Assembly (NCBI GenBank): GCA_003175985.1
Contig: PSRJ01000239.1
Coordinates: 1 to 47,615 of the forward strand
Source of the DNA: Terriglobia bacterium
GTDB lineage: Bacteria > Acidobacteriota > Terriglobia > Bryobacterales > Bryobacteraceae
DNA: 47,615 nt
Direction: 5' to 3'
Part shown: piece by piece, positions 1 to 7,375 of the stretch
How positions within the stretch are numbered: position 1 is the first letter of the stretch
Layout of the letters: every line of letters starts with the position of its first letter
Notes under the pieces: model-generated
What the model was told of the DNA's origin: nothing
Databases searched by the model: none
Seen by the model: the letters and a program-made list of their open reading frames with translations, nothing else
Translations under genes and position numbers: made by a program

Positions 1-1
1 G

Positions 2-166
2 GCCGCCGATATCGCGCCCGACAACGCAGCAGCGCTCGATACGCTGGCGCAGATTCTGAAACAGCGCGGGGAACGGACCGAGGCGCTCAAGTGGATGGAA
101 AAGGCCGCGCGCCTGGATTCGCGTTATCGTGCGAAACTCGACGAGTTGAAGCAGGTTGCGCGATAG
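2..166 (+). CDS. C-terminal fragment of a TPR-repeat protein
   Basis: An open frame enters from the left edge and stops at 164-166. The 54 visible residues form helix pairs with TPR spacing (Asn-Ala-Ala-Ala-Leu-Asp-Thr-Leu at the start of a repeat, Ala-Leu-Lys-Trp-Met-Glu-Lys-Ala in the second helix). They end in a basic amphipathic helix. TPR proteins are scaffolds, and the specific role cannot be read from this tail. It ends 14 bases before the caspase-like gene, whose Shine-Dalgarno sequence starts at this stop codon, so the two are probably co-transcribed. The start lies outside the window. Confidence 0.7.
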   Translation, partial: AADIAPDNAAALDTLAQILKQRGERTEALKWMEKAARLDSRYRAKLDELKQVAR

Positions 167-180
167 GAGGGGAATCGGCG

Positions 181-1599
181 ATGAAGCCAACAGTACTGCT
201 TGCGATTCTCAGCATCTGCCTCTGCTCCGCCATTCCCGCGCGCGCCGCGGATCCATTCTTCGAACACAGTTATGCCGTTGTCATCGGAATTGACAACTAC
301 TCGCCGCCGTTTCCCAAACTGAGATACGGCGTGAAGGATGCGCAAGCCATTGCCACTTACCTGCGCAAGCAGGGTTACGAGATCATTCCCCTTTACAATC
401 AGGATGCCACCAAGCAGGGCATCCTGGCTGCCATGCAGAACATGCTGGCGCCCAAGCTCAAAAACTCCGACCGCGTTCTGTTCTTCTTTGCCGGCCATGG
501 CCATACGGAAACGCTGGGCGGCCAGGACCGGGGTTATATCGTGCCTTTCGATGGCGGTCCGCTCAGCGCCAGCTATATCTCCATGGACGAACTGGCCAAC
601 CAGTCCAGCTACATGGACAATGCCCGGCACCAGCTCTTCATCATGGATTCCTGCTATGGCGGAATCCTCGCGGGCACTCGCGCCAGCATGGTCAACACAG
701 GTATCCCCGACTATTTGCGCGAGGTCAGCCGCCGTTATGCCCGGCAGGTGATCACGGCAGGCGGCAAAGACCAGCAGGTGCTCGACGGCGGTCCGAAAGG
801 CCACAGCTACTTTGTGGATTATCTGCTGGAAGCGCTCGACGATGGTTTGGCGGATACCAACGGCGATGGCTACATCACCTTCGACGAGCTCAGCGCCTAC
901 CTGACTCCCCGCGCCTCGATTCACCAGCAGACGCCCGCGTCCGGGATTCTGCCGCGCCATGGCGCGGGCGAATACCTTTTCCGGTCGCCGCGCGCGGGTA
1001 CTCTTGTTTCCGTGTCCTCGCCGGCCCCGGCCGGTAGTGCGCTACGTGGCGCTGCAGAGCCGGCGGCCGCAGCGCTATCCCCGGTACCCGCCGCGCCGAG
1101 GCAAGCGGCTGCGGATCTGCCGCACGGCATCGAGCTGGCGACGAGTGGCAAGTGCCAGGAAGCCCTGCCCTATCTCCAGCGGGGCCTCGCCATCGATCCG
1201 CAAAATGCCGGCGCACACTCCCTGCTGGGCCGCTGTCTGGCCACGGCCGGAGATTATCGCGCGGCCTACAATGCATTCACCCAGGCGATCCGTCTCGATC
1301 AGAGGCGCGCCGAGTATTTCCTGGAACGTGCCCGCGCCGCCTACTCACTCGGCCAATATGATCTTGCCGCCGGCGACGTCGATCAAATCCTGGCGATCAA
1401 CAAGCGGGAACCGGCGGCTTATGACCTGCGGGGCGATCTCGCGATGAAAATTGCCCGCTACGGCGAGGCGGCAAACGCCTACAAACTCTCGCTCGACCTA
1501 CAAGCCGATTCCCGCGTCTGCAACAAATACGCCGATGCCATCGGCCGCAACGGGAATCGGGACTTGGCCGATGAAGTCCGCCGCAATTGCGGCCGCTAA
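181..1599 (+). CDS. Secreted caspase-family (C14) protease with EF-hand and TPR repeats
   Basis: Predicted 472-residue exported caspase-like cysteine protease (metacaspase/orthocaspase group). The ATG at 181 is chosen because it follows a strong GAGGAGGGG ribosome site and begins a clear signal peptide (residues 1-23, ending Ala-Arg-Ala-Ala). An upstream in-frame start would bury this signal. The p20-like domain spans about 30-270. It has the catalytic His in AGHGH (His106) and the catalytic Cys in MDSCYGG (Cys158). Residues 225-236 form a canonical 12-residue EF-hand loop (DTNGDGYITFDE), suggesting calcium control as in metacaspases. An Ala/Pro-rich linker (about 272-312) leads to at least three TPR units up to the C-terminus. 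Family knowledge: such proteases usually cut after Arg or Lys. The extracytoplasmic location and the TPR tail suggest a scaffolded protease; substrates are unknown. Confidence 0.88.
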   Translation: MKPTVLLAILSICLCSAIPARAADPFFEHSYAVVIGIDNYSPPFPKLRYGVKDAQAIATYLRKQGYEIIPLYNQDATKQGILAAMQNMLAPKLKNSDRVLFFFAGHGHTETLGGQDRGYIVPFDGGPLSASYISMDELANQSSYMDNARHQLFIMDSCYGGILAGTRASMVNTGIPDYLREVSRRYARQVITAGGKDQQVLDGGPKGHSYFVDYLLEALDDGLADTNGDGYITFDELSAYLTPRASIHQQTPASGILPRHGAGEYLFRSPRAGTLVSVSSPAPAGSALRGAAEPAAAALSPVPAAPRQAAADLPHGIELATSGKCQEALPYLQRGLAIDPQNAGAHSLLGRCLATAGDYRAAYNAFTQAIRLDQRRAEYFLERARAAYSLGQYDLAAGDVDQILAINKREPAAYDLRGDLAMKIARYGEAANAYKLSLDLQADSRVCNKYADAIGRNGNRDLADEVRRNCGR

Positions 1600-1603
1600 C
1601 CGG

Positions 1604-2281
1604 TTAGAGCTTGCGCACGGGCCAAACCAGCGTGGTGCTGTTGCCCTGATCATCCACCGCGGTCAGCACTACATCGCGCGCGTCATCCGCCAGCGTGACC
1701 GAGCCGCGAAACTGAAACCCGGGTTGATCGGCCGAACGCGCGAGCGGTTGCTTCTGCAACGTCACGTTGACGGATTCGGACGGGCTAACCGAGCCGGCAA
1801 CGACGACGACACCACTGCCCGCCCGCACCACCGGGCCCATCGGCGCGGTAATACGAATGGAAGGCGGCAGACCGCCGTGCGAGCTGCTGACCTCAATGTA
1901 GGACCGCTCCCACCTGCTCACGCGCCACACCGCCGCGGCTGTACCCGCCTCGGCCTTTATTTCCGTTTCCGGTGCGCGCAGGAAATCTTCCAGGCTGCGG
2001 CTTTCCGCGCTGAGAACAAAACCTCCATCCGTGGATTTCGTTTCATGTTTCAGGTAATGGTCGTTCACCGAAAGGCTCAGATCCGAGGCTTTGAAGCGCG
2101 ATGAGGCCAGGCCAACCTCCAGCGAACTGCACGCCCCGCGGGGCACGTGCACGGCTCCCGGGAAGAACCATTCATCCGAGAGACAGGTCAGTTGCAGCCG
2201 GAACGGCGGAGCGCCGGGCTGCCCCAGGCAGAGCCCGACACCGGCCGCCAGCAAACAACCGATCTGTAGAGCACCCTTCAC
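1604..2281 (-). CDS. Exported Ig-like domain protein, function unknown
   Basis: 225-residue protein with a signal peptide (first 20 residues, hydrophobic core LLAAGVGLCLG). No enzyme motif is visible. The composition is beta-rich. The last third, from about residue 140, reads like a bacterial Ig or glucodextranase-B-like beta sandwich (SIRITAPMGPVVRAGSG, then VVLTAVDDQGNSTTLVWPV). The start is GTG and overlaps the stop of the M48 protease gene by four bases (GTGA), so the two are translationally coupled. The protein is probably a periplasmic or surface partner of that protease. The gene converges with the caspase gene, leaving only four bases between the stops. Confidence 0.65.
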   Translation of the reverse strand: MKGALQIGCLLAAGVGLCLGQPGAPPFRLQLTCLSDEWFFPGAVHVPRGACSSLEVGLASSRFKASDLSLSVNDHYLKHETKSTDGGFVLSAESRSLEDFLRAPETEIKAEAGTAAAVWRVSRWERSYIEVSSSHGGLPPSIRITAPMGPVVRAGSGVVVVAGSVSPSESVNVTLQKQPLARSADQPGFQFRGSVTLADDARDVVLTAVDDQGNSTTLVWPVRKL

Positions 2282-3945
2282 TTCGCGCCGGTCTTCTTGA
2301 CGGGGGCCGCGGCCGGACGCGCAGCCGGGCCGGCAGCGGCAGCCGTTGTGGCCGCGCCCGGAGAATCCGTCTCCTGCGCGGCGTAAGTCAGCTTAGCTTT
2401 GCTCCCGTCCACCACGTAGTTGTACTCACCTAACCGGCCGAGATAATCGTAGATAGTCTCCAGATGCGGAGGATAATTGACGGTCTCTCTCTCCTGTATT
2501 CTGGAGCGGTAATAGTCATCCAGATACTGCTTTAAGAAGGCCACTGCCTGCTGCTTGTCGGTTTCAGTGGCCTGGGGGTTCAGAAGCGCGGTTGCCCGGT
2601 GCAGGTATGCCCCGAAGTTCTGGTTACGGCGGTCGTTATCGGCGGCAAGCCGGAAGTACTTCTGCGCATCGGATCGCTCCGCGTCGGTCTTGGCGGTTAG
2701 CTGAAGAATCTTCCCGTAGAAGTAAAGCGCCGTGGGGTCCTTGTCTTTGACTTTGACCGATTTGCCCAGATTGTCCCTCGCCATTTGCAGCATGTCATAT
2801 TCGTAGGCAAGCACACCGTTATCGCGCTGGACTTCGGCCAGGAGTAAGTCAAAATCCGGATCGCTCGTAATCCATTGCTTTTTGGCAAATCCCGGATCTT
2901 TCTCTTCCTGCGCCAGCAGGTCGGCAACCCGCTTGGCGCGCTGCAGCACTCGCTCGGGACTACCCAGGAACCCCAGCGTCGTACGGTTGTCCTGAGCTCC
3001 TGCTCCCTTCAGGGCCACGTAAACGCCCGGGATTTCCTTCGGACTGAGGTTCGCCGCCTTCACCCACTGAAACGCGAGGTCATCCGCCTCGTCTTCCTCT
3101 TTCGCGTTCCAGTCCACAATCACCGGCGGTTTTGGGCCCAAAGCGGATCCCACGGCGAAACCGGCCACGCCTCCAATCACCGCTCCTTCCGCAACTCCCG
3201 TCGCCGAGCGTCCGGCGATCCCGCCGATTCCCGCTCCGATCAACCCGCCCCACAAAGCGACCCGTTGCCGGATGTGTTCTGCGTTTTGCTGGCGTTCTTT
3301 GGCATATTCCTCCGCCGCTGCCTGCAGCATGATCCGCGTCTTCCAGTGCTCCTTGTAAACGTGCGCCCCTTCATGCGCCAGAACATAGGCCAGTTGCGCC
3401 TTGTTGTCGAGCATTGCGACCAGGCCCGTGGACACATATATCGTTCCGGTCGATAGAGTCTCGGCGCTTGGAATAGGGCTCGCTTTCAATTTGAAGGCAA
3501 ACAGACGGTCCGAATTCTTGGGCACCACCGATTGGCCAATCCGGTTCACCAGGTCCTGCACCAGCAGGTTGTCGTAGAGGCCCGAAAACACACGGAACCG
3601 GTCCTCCATGATGTACTTGACTTCCGAGTGCGCCGATTGATTGGTTTCGAACGCCGTCTGGGCGTGCTCGCGCATCACCTCGCGATATTGTTTATCCACC
3701 AGTTCCTTGAATTCGCTTCCCGGCTTGTTGTACAACCCGACCGCGAATTCCTTAATCTGCTGGTAGGTTTCCTCGATGGTCTCTTCTTTTTCGGCTGCCT
3801 TGGCGTTGTCGTCCTTGTCCTTCTTGCCCCCCAGCAACTTACCGAATGTTTCCTTGGTCTGCTTTACCTGCGCTCCCAGCGGAGCCGGACCGGGCGCGAG
3901 CAGGCACAGGCCAGCCGCGGCCAATACGATACCCAGTGTCCTCAT
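2278..3945 (-). CDS. M48-family zinc metalloprotease with a glycine-zipper insert
   Basis: 555-residue exported peptidase of the M48 (BepA/Oma1-like) family, likely involved in envelope protein quality control. The signal peptide is at 1-25. A charged Lys/Asp/Glu stretch follows at 37-56. The zinc site is HEGAH (His191, Glu192, His195), with the third ligand probably Glu284 in EDEAD. Unusually, a glycine-zipper hairpin (about 233-270, repeated GxxxG) sits between the HExxH helix and the Glu ligand. The C-terminal half is helical with TPR-like spacing, as in BepA, and the tail is Ala/Pro-rich. The ATG at 3945 follows GGGAGG. The gene lies 12 bases after a small TPR gene and overlaps the next gene by four bases, forming a three-gene unit. 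Confidence 0.88.
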   Translation of the reverse strand: MRTLGIVLAAAGLCLLAPGPAPLGAQVKQTKETFGKLLGGKKDKDDNAKAAEKEETIEETYQQIKEFAVGLYNKPGSEFKELVDKQYREVMREHAQTAFETNQSAHSEVKYIMEDRFRVFSGLYDNLLVQDLVNRIGQSVVPKNSDRLFAFKLKASPIPSAETLSTGTIYVSTGLVAMLDNKAQLAYVLAHEGAHVYKEHWKTRIMLQAAAEEYAKERQQNAEHIRQRVALWGGLIGAGIGGIAGRSATGVAEGAVIGGVAGFAVGSALGPKPPVIVDWNAKEEDEADDLAFQWVKAANLSPKEIPGVYVALKGAGAQDNRTTLGFLGSPERVLQRAKRVADLLAQEEKDPGFAKKQWITSDPDFDLLLAEVQRDNGVLAYEYDMLQMARDNLGKSVKVKDKDPTALYFYGKILQLTAKTDAERSDAQKYFRLAADNDRRNQNFGAYLHRATALLNPQATETDKQQAVAFLKQYLDDYYRSRIQERETVNYPPHLETIYDYLGRLGEYNYVVDGSKAKLTYAAQETDSPGAATTAAAAGPAARPAAAPVKKTGAK

Positions 3946-3957
3946 GACAACCTCCCT

Positions 3958-4578
3958 TTACGGAAGCGATTTCACGCCGAAGTATTTCGCGGTGAGCCGG
4001 CACACCACATTGCCCTCCTCGGGCGAGAAATGATGGGGCCGGAAATAGAAATCACCCTTGCGGGTTTTGAGGTAAAAGGTATTGCTGCTCTTGCCGTATC
4101 CCCGGCTGTGGCCGCACTCCTTCAGGTCGCCGCCTCCCAGGAACAGGTGATCTTCATTGCTGCTTTTAGAGGGCAGGAATTCCACGCGGTCGCGGTATAT
4201 TGTGAGGGCGCCAGGCTCGGCTTTCAGCACGTTGGGTCCTTTTACCTTATCCTTGGCCAAACCGGCCAGGAAACTCGCGCTGCCCCCTAAATCCAGGGCT
4301 TGTATATATGTGTTTTCGGCCTTTTCCGCGTTACGCGCAGAGTCGAGATTTTGCGCGGAATACAGGTACGCCATCCCCAAAAGCCCGGCGACGGTGCTGT
4401 CCTGCTTGTTCTGGGCGAAAGCTTCCTCGAGGATGGGGACCGCCTTGTCGTACGCCTGCTGCGACAGCAGATCGCGCGCCTGCTGGACGAGTTCCGAATC
4501 CGCGGCGCGCACGAGAATCACGCCGCTAAGAGCCGCGCCCACGAAGAGCGCTACGCCAAAAAACCGGTAAGTAAACAT
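3958..4578 (-). CDS. Small exported TPR protein
   Basis: 206 residues. The first 25 form a signal peptide or N-terminal anchor (FFGVALFVGAALSGVILV, then RAADSE). Residues 27-100 contain two to three TPR-like helix pairs (AYDKAVPILEEAF, NAEKAENTYIQAL). The C-terminal half is beta-rich and contains two or three cysteines; it resembles a small PH-like or ligand-binding domain, but I cannot name it. It is the first gene of a leftward unit with the M48 protease (12-base gap) and the Ig-like protein, so a role in envelope proteolysis or assembly is inferred. No strong ribosome site precedes the ATG. Confidence 0.7.
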   Translation of the reverse strand: MFTYRFFGVALFVGAALSGVILVRAADSELVQQARDLLSQQAYDKAVPILEEAFAQNKQDSTVAGLLGMAYLYSAQNLDSARNAEKAENTYIQALDLGGSASFLAGLAKDKVKGPNVLKAEPGALTIYRDRVEFLPSKSSNEDHLFLGGGDLKECGHSRGYGKSSNTFYLKTRKGDFYFRPHHFSPEEGNVVCRLTAKYFGVKSLP

Positions 4579-4790
4579 ATATTCCGGTAGAATAATGACG
4601 CCAGTGCCAGCAAATCATACGCTCGCCACAACCTGCGGTCAAGGGGGATTTCGGGGGCGTCTCGCAGTACCGGTAATCGAGGTAATACCGCTCCACGAAA
4701 CCGGCCACCGCCATTGCCCTTTCCGCAGGCCCGAGTCCATTTGTCTTTAGTCCGAGGCTGTGCTATCTATAAAGACTCGGAAGACAACTC

Positions 4791-5051
4791 ATGGCATACG
4801 TGATTGCAGAACCCTGCATTGGCACCAAGGATACGGCTTGCGTGGACGCCTGCCCGGTGGATTGCATTCATCCCAAAAAGGATGAACCCAATTACGCCGA
4901 GGCGGAGATGCTCTATATCGACCCAGTGGAATGCATCGACTGCGGAGCCTGCGTGCCGGTTTGCCCGGTTTCGGCGATTTTTGCGTTGGACGATCTGCCG
5001 GAGAAATGGTCGAGCTTCACTCCCAAGAACGCCGCGTATTACGGGCGATAG
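4791..5051 (+). CDS. fdxA: 7Fe-type ferredoxin
   Basis: 86-residue cytoplasmic electron carrier of the seven-iron (3Fe-4S plus 4Fe-4S) class. The first half has Cys9, Cys17, Cys21-Pro and Cys25. The position that would be the second cysteine of a 4Fe cluster is Thr12, as in 3Fe clusters of FdxA-type proteins. The second half has the full CIDCGACVPVC set followed by Pro. The tail matches FdxA homologues, including the DDLPEKW stretch. The ATG at 4791 has a GGAAG ribosome site. It is transcribed alone to the right and its last 13 bases overlap the 3' end of the oppositely oriented queD. The redox partner is not identifiable. Confidence 0.9.
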   Translation: MAYVIAEPCIGTKDTACVDACPVDCIHPKKDEPNYAEAEMLYIDPVECIDCGACVPVCPVSAIFALDDLPEKWSSFTPKNAAYYGR

Positions 5052-5410
5052 GTCGCACTCGAAGTATCGGTTTCCCAAAGCCGCACGGCGCCCAGCCGCA
5101 CTTCTGACCCCGCGCCAATTTGCTTGCTGACCTCGTCGTAAATGTACTTGGCGATGTTTTCGGCCGACGGGTTCAGCACATCGAAGGGCGGGAAATCGTT
5201 GAGCCACTGATGATCCAGCCGGTCAACCACGGTTTGCAGGCTCTTCTTTAACGCCACGAAGTCCATCAGCAGGCCAGTCTCATCCAGGCGCGGGCCCTGT
5301 AACGTGACTTCGCAGCGATAGTTGTGCCCGTGCACGTTTTCGCATTTGCCGCGATAGTTACGTAGCGCATGTCCGGCAGCGAATGTCTGCTCGATGGTGA
5401 CCTCAAACAT
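5039..5410 (-). CDS. queD: 6-carboxy-5,6,7,8-tetrahydropterin synthase (QueD/PTPS family)
   Basis: 123-residue enzyme converting 7,8-dihydroneopterin triphosphate to 6-carboxytetrahydropterin, the second step to queuosine and other 7-deazaguanines. The ATG at 5410 is preferred: it follows GGAGAAG at good spacing and begins the conserved MFEVTIEQTFAAGHAL. The zinc histidines are visible in AAGHAL and in the VHGHNY motif, with the catalytic Cys in GKCENVHGHNY. The conserved DHQWLND and PSAENIAKYIYDE segments are present, and the glutamate near the C-terminus is in RLWET. The start overlaps the end of the helicase gene by eight bases, so it is co-transcribed. No queC, queE or queF is in view. 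Confidence 0.93.
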   Translation of the reverse strand: MFEVTIEQTFAAGHALRNYRGKCENVHGHNYRCEVTLQGPRLDETGLLMDFVALKKSLQTVVDRLDHQWLNDFPPFDVLNPSAENIAKYIYDEVSKQIGAGSEVRLGAVRLWETDTSSATYRP

Positions 5411-7334
5411 TGAAAAACTTCTCCACGTCCGCGATCCGGGTGGTAAACCCGTAATCGGGGAGACTGTCGAAAAAGACCTGTCCGTATCGCTGTTTCGTGA
5501 TCCGGTGATCGAGTAGTACGAGGACTCCGCGATCCGACCGGCTACGAATGAGCCTCCCAAACCCCTGCTTCAGCGCAATGGCCGCTTGCGGGATCTGGTA
5601 CTCGTAAAAGGGATTCCCTCCAGCCTGGCGGATGCTTTCGATACGCGCATTGACCACCGGGTCGTTGGGAACCGCGAACGGCAACTTATCTATGATAACG
5701 CAGCTCAACTGCTCGCCCGGCACATCGACGCCCTGCCAGAACGACGAAGTGGCGAACAGAACGCAATGCGGCGTCGAGCGGAATTCCTCCAGCAGGGCGC
5801 GGCGCGGGCCGGTTCCCTGCATGAGCGTCGGGTAATCGATTTCCAAAGAGACCGTGTCATACACCAGGCGCATCTGTTGATAGCTGGTAAACAATACAAA
5901 CGCCCGGCCCCGGCTGTGTTTCAGGATTTCCACTACTTCGCCGGCAGCCGATTTCGGAAACGCCGGGCTGCGCGGCTCCGGGAGATGCTGCGGGACATAG
6001 AGCAGCGCCTGCTTCTGATAATTGAAATGTCCCGGGACCACCAGCGTGCGGGCGTTCTCCAGCCCCAGGCGCTTCTGAGCATAGTCGAAGCCTCCGGCCA
6101 CCGCGAGCGTGGCCGAAGTCAGCACCGCTGTATCCACCTGTTCAAATAAGCGGGAAGCGAGAATTTGCGATACGTCGATGGGTGTGGCCTGAAGAAAACA
6201 GCCCCGCCCGCGCCGCTCCAACCAGAAAACGTACCCCTCACCCTCCTCTTCCAATAGAAAGCGCAGAGCCTCACGCAGCTCGGTGGTCCGGCGGAATAGG
6301 GGAATAATCTCTTCCGGCGGATTGTGCAGCAGCTTCAGGTGCGAGCCGATCAGCTCGAGGACCGCCAGCAGGCTGGCGTAAATCTCCTCGTTCTCCTCCC
6401 GGAACGACCCACGGCCATAAAAGGCCGAGCGCCCTTCGCCCGTGCCGAACAGCCCGAAAAACCGCAGCGAAACTTCGTCCAAACGTTCCAGGATCCGGTC
6501 GAGTTCCGGACTGCCAAACTTCTTCATGCGGCCGATTGCGGCAATATCGCGGCGCAGCTCCTGAAACCGGTAATTGCTCACGGAAACGCCGAAGTATTGG
6601 CCGGCCACATCTTCCAGCTCGTGGGCTTCGTCGAAGACCACTGCGTGATATTCGGGCAGAATGCCGCCCTCGTAATTTTCGTCTTTCAGCGCCAGGTCCG
6701 CAAAGAAGAGGTGGTGATTGACGATAATGATGTCGCTCTCGAGCGCGCGCTGGTGCATGGCCGTAATGAAGCAGCGGCTGAAGTTCGCGCACTTTTGCCC
6801 CGTGCACAGGTCCGCGCGCGCGTCGATTTTGGCCCAGGCCGAGCTCGATTCGGGCAGCGTATTCAGTTCTGAGCGGTCGCCAAACTCCGTGGTCTTCTCC
6901 CACTCACGGATGATTTCGAAATCGGCAACCTCTTCCAAGCCCGAAAGCACCGGCTCTTTTTCCGCGTCGTAAATCTTCTGCCGGCACGCATAATTGCTCC
7001 GGCCTTTCATGTAGCAGACCTTCAAAGGGCGTGTGAAGTGCTGCTCCAGAAACGGAACGTCTTTGAAGAAGAGCTGCTCCTGCAGATTCTTGGTGCCGGT
7101 GGAGACAATGATCCGCTTGCCGGAAAGCAGCGCCGGAACCAGGTAAGCCAGGGTCTTTCCGGTACCCGTGCCCGCCTCAACAATCAGGTGGCGCTTCTCG
7201 GCGAGCGCAGATTCGACAGCCTCCGCCATCTCCACCTGGCCCTCTCGATATTCGTAATTGGGATGCCATTTCGAGAGTGTGCCGTGCCGCGAAAAGAAAT
7301 GGCGCGCGCCTGCGGTTCGGGCCTCGGTGGGCAT
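5403..7334 (-). CDS. dinG: DinG/XPD-type ATP-dependent DNA helicase
   Basis: 643-residue superfamily 2 helicase, 5'-3' polarity by family. Motif I is EAGTGTGKT (about 53-61), the DEAH box is VFDEAHELED (235-238), and motif VI is QGFGRLIRS near the C-terminus. Four cysteines suited to a 4Fe-4S cluster lie between motifs I and II (Cys117, Cys177, Cys182, Cys188), as in DinG, YoaA and XPD. The protein is probably used in DNA repair or in resolving R-loops and forks. It lies 41 bases after the histidine kinase gene and overlaps queD by eight bases. The ATG at 7334 lacks a strong ribosome site, so a nearby alternative start is possible. Whether it is closer to DinG or YoaA needs a phylogeny. Confidence 0.92.
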   Translation of the reverse strand: MPTEARTAGARHFFSRHGTLSKWHPNYEYREGQVEMAEAVESALAEKRHLIVEAGTGTGKTLAYLVPALLSGKRIIVSTGTKNLQEQLFFKDVPFLEQHFTRPLKVCYMKGRSNYACRQKIYDAEKEPVLSGLEEVADFEIIREWEKTTEFGDRSELNTLPESSSAWAKIDARADLCTGQKCANFSRCFITAMHQRALESDIIIVNHHLFFADLALKDENYEGGILPEYHAVVFDEAHELEDVAGQYFGVSVSNYRFQELRRDIAAIGRMKKFGSPELDRILERLDEVSLRFFGLFGTGEGRSAFYGRGSFREENEEIYASLLAVLELIGSHLKLLHNPPEEIIPLFRRTTELREALRFLLEEEGEGYVFWLERRGRGCFLQATPIDVSQILASRLFEQVDTAVLTSATLAVAGGFDYAQKRLGLENARTLVVPGHFNYQKQALLYVPQHLPEPRSPAFPKSAAGEVVEILKHSRGRAFVLFTSYQQMRLVYDTVSLEIDYPTLMQGTGPRRALLEEFRSTPHCVLFATSSFWQGVDVPGEQLSCVIIDKLPFAVPNDPVVNARIESIRQAGGNPFYEYQIPQAAIALKQGFGRLIRSRSDRGVLVLLDHRITKQRYGQVFFDSLPDYGFTTRIADVEKFFNV

Positions 7335-7375
7335 CGGATGCTCTTGATTTTAGCAAGCGCGGCCGCGCCCCCGGA

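Noticed and set aside
4526-4714. 62-codon leftward frame before the small TPR protein
   Set aside because: Overlaps the start of the TPR gene, has unusual Cys/Trp/Tyr composition and no ribosome site.
4749-4783. Inverted repeat TCCGAG/CTCGGA before the ferredoxin gene
   Set aside because: Arms of six with a 19-base loop and a poor promoter match; too weak to call an operator.
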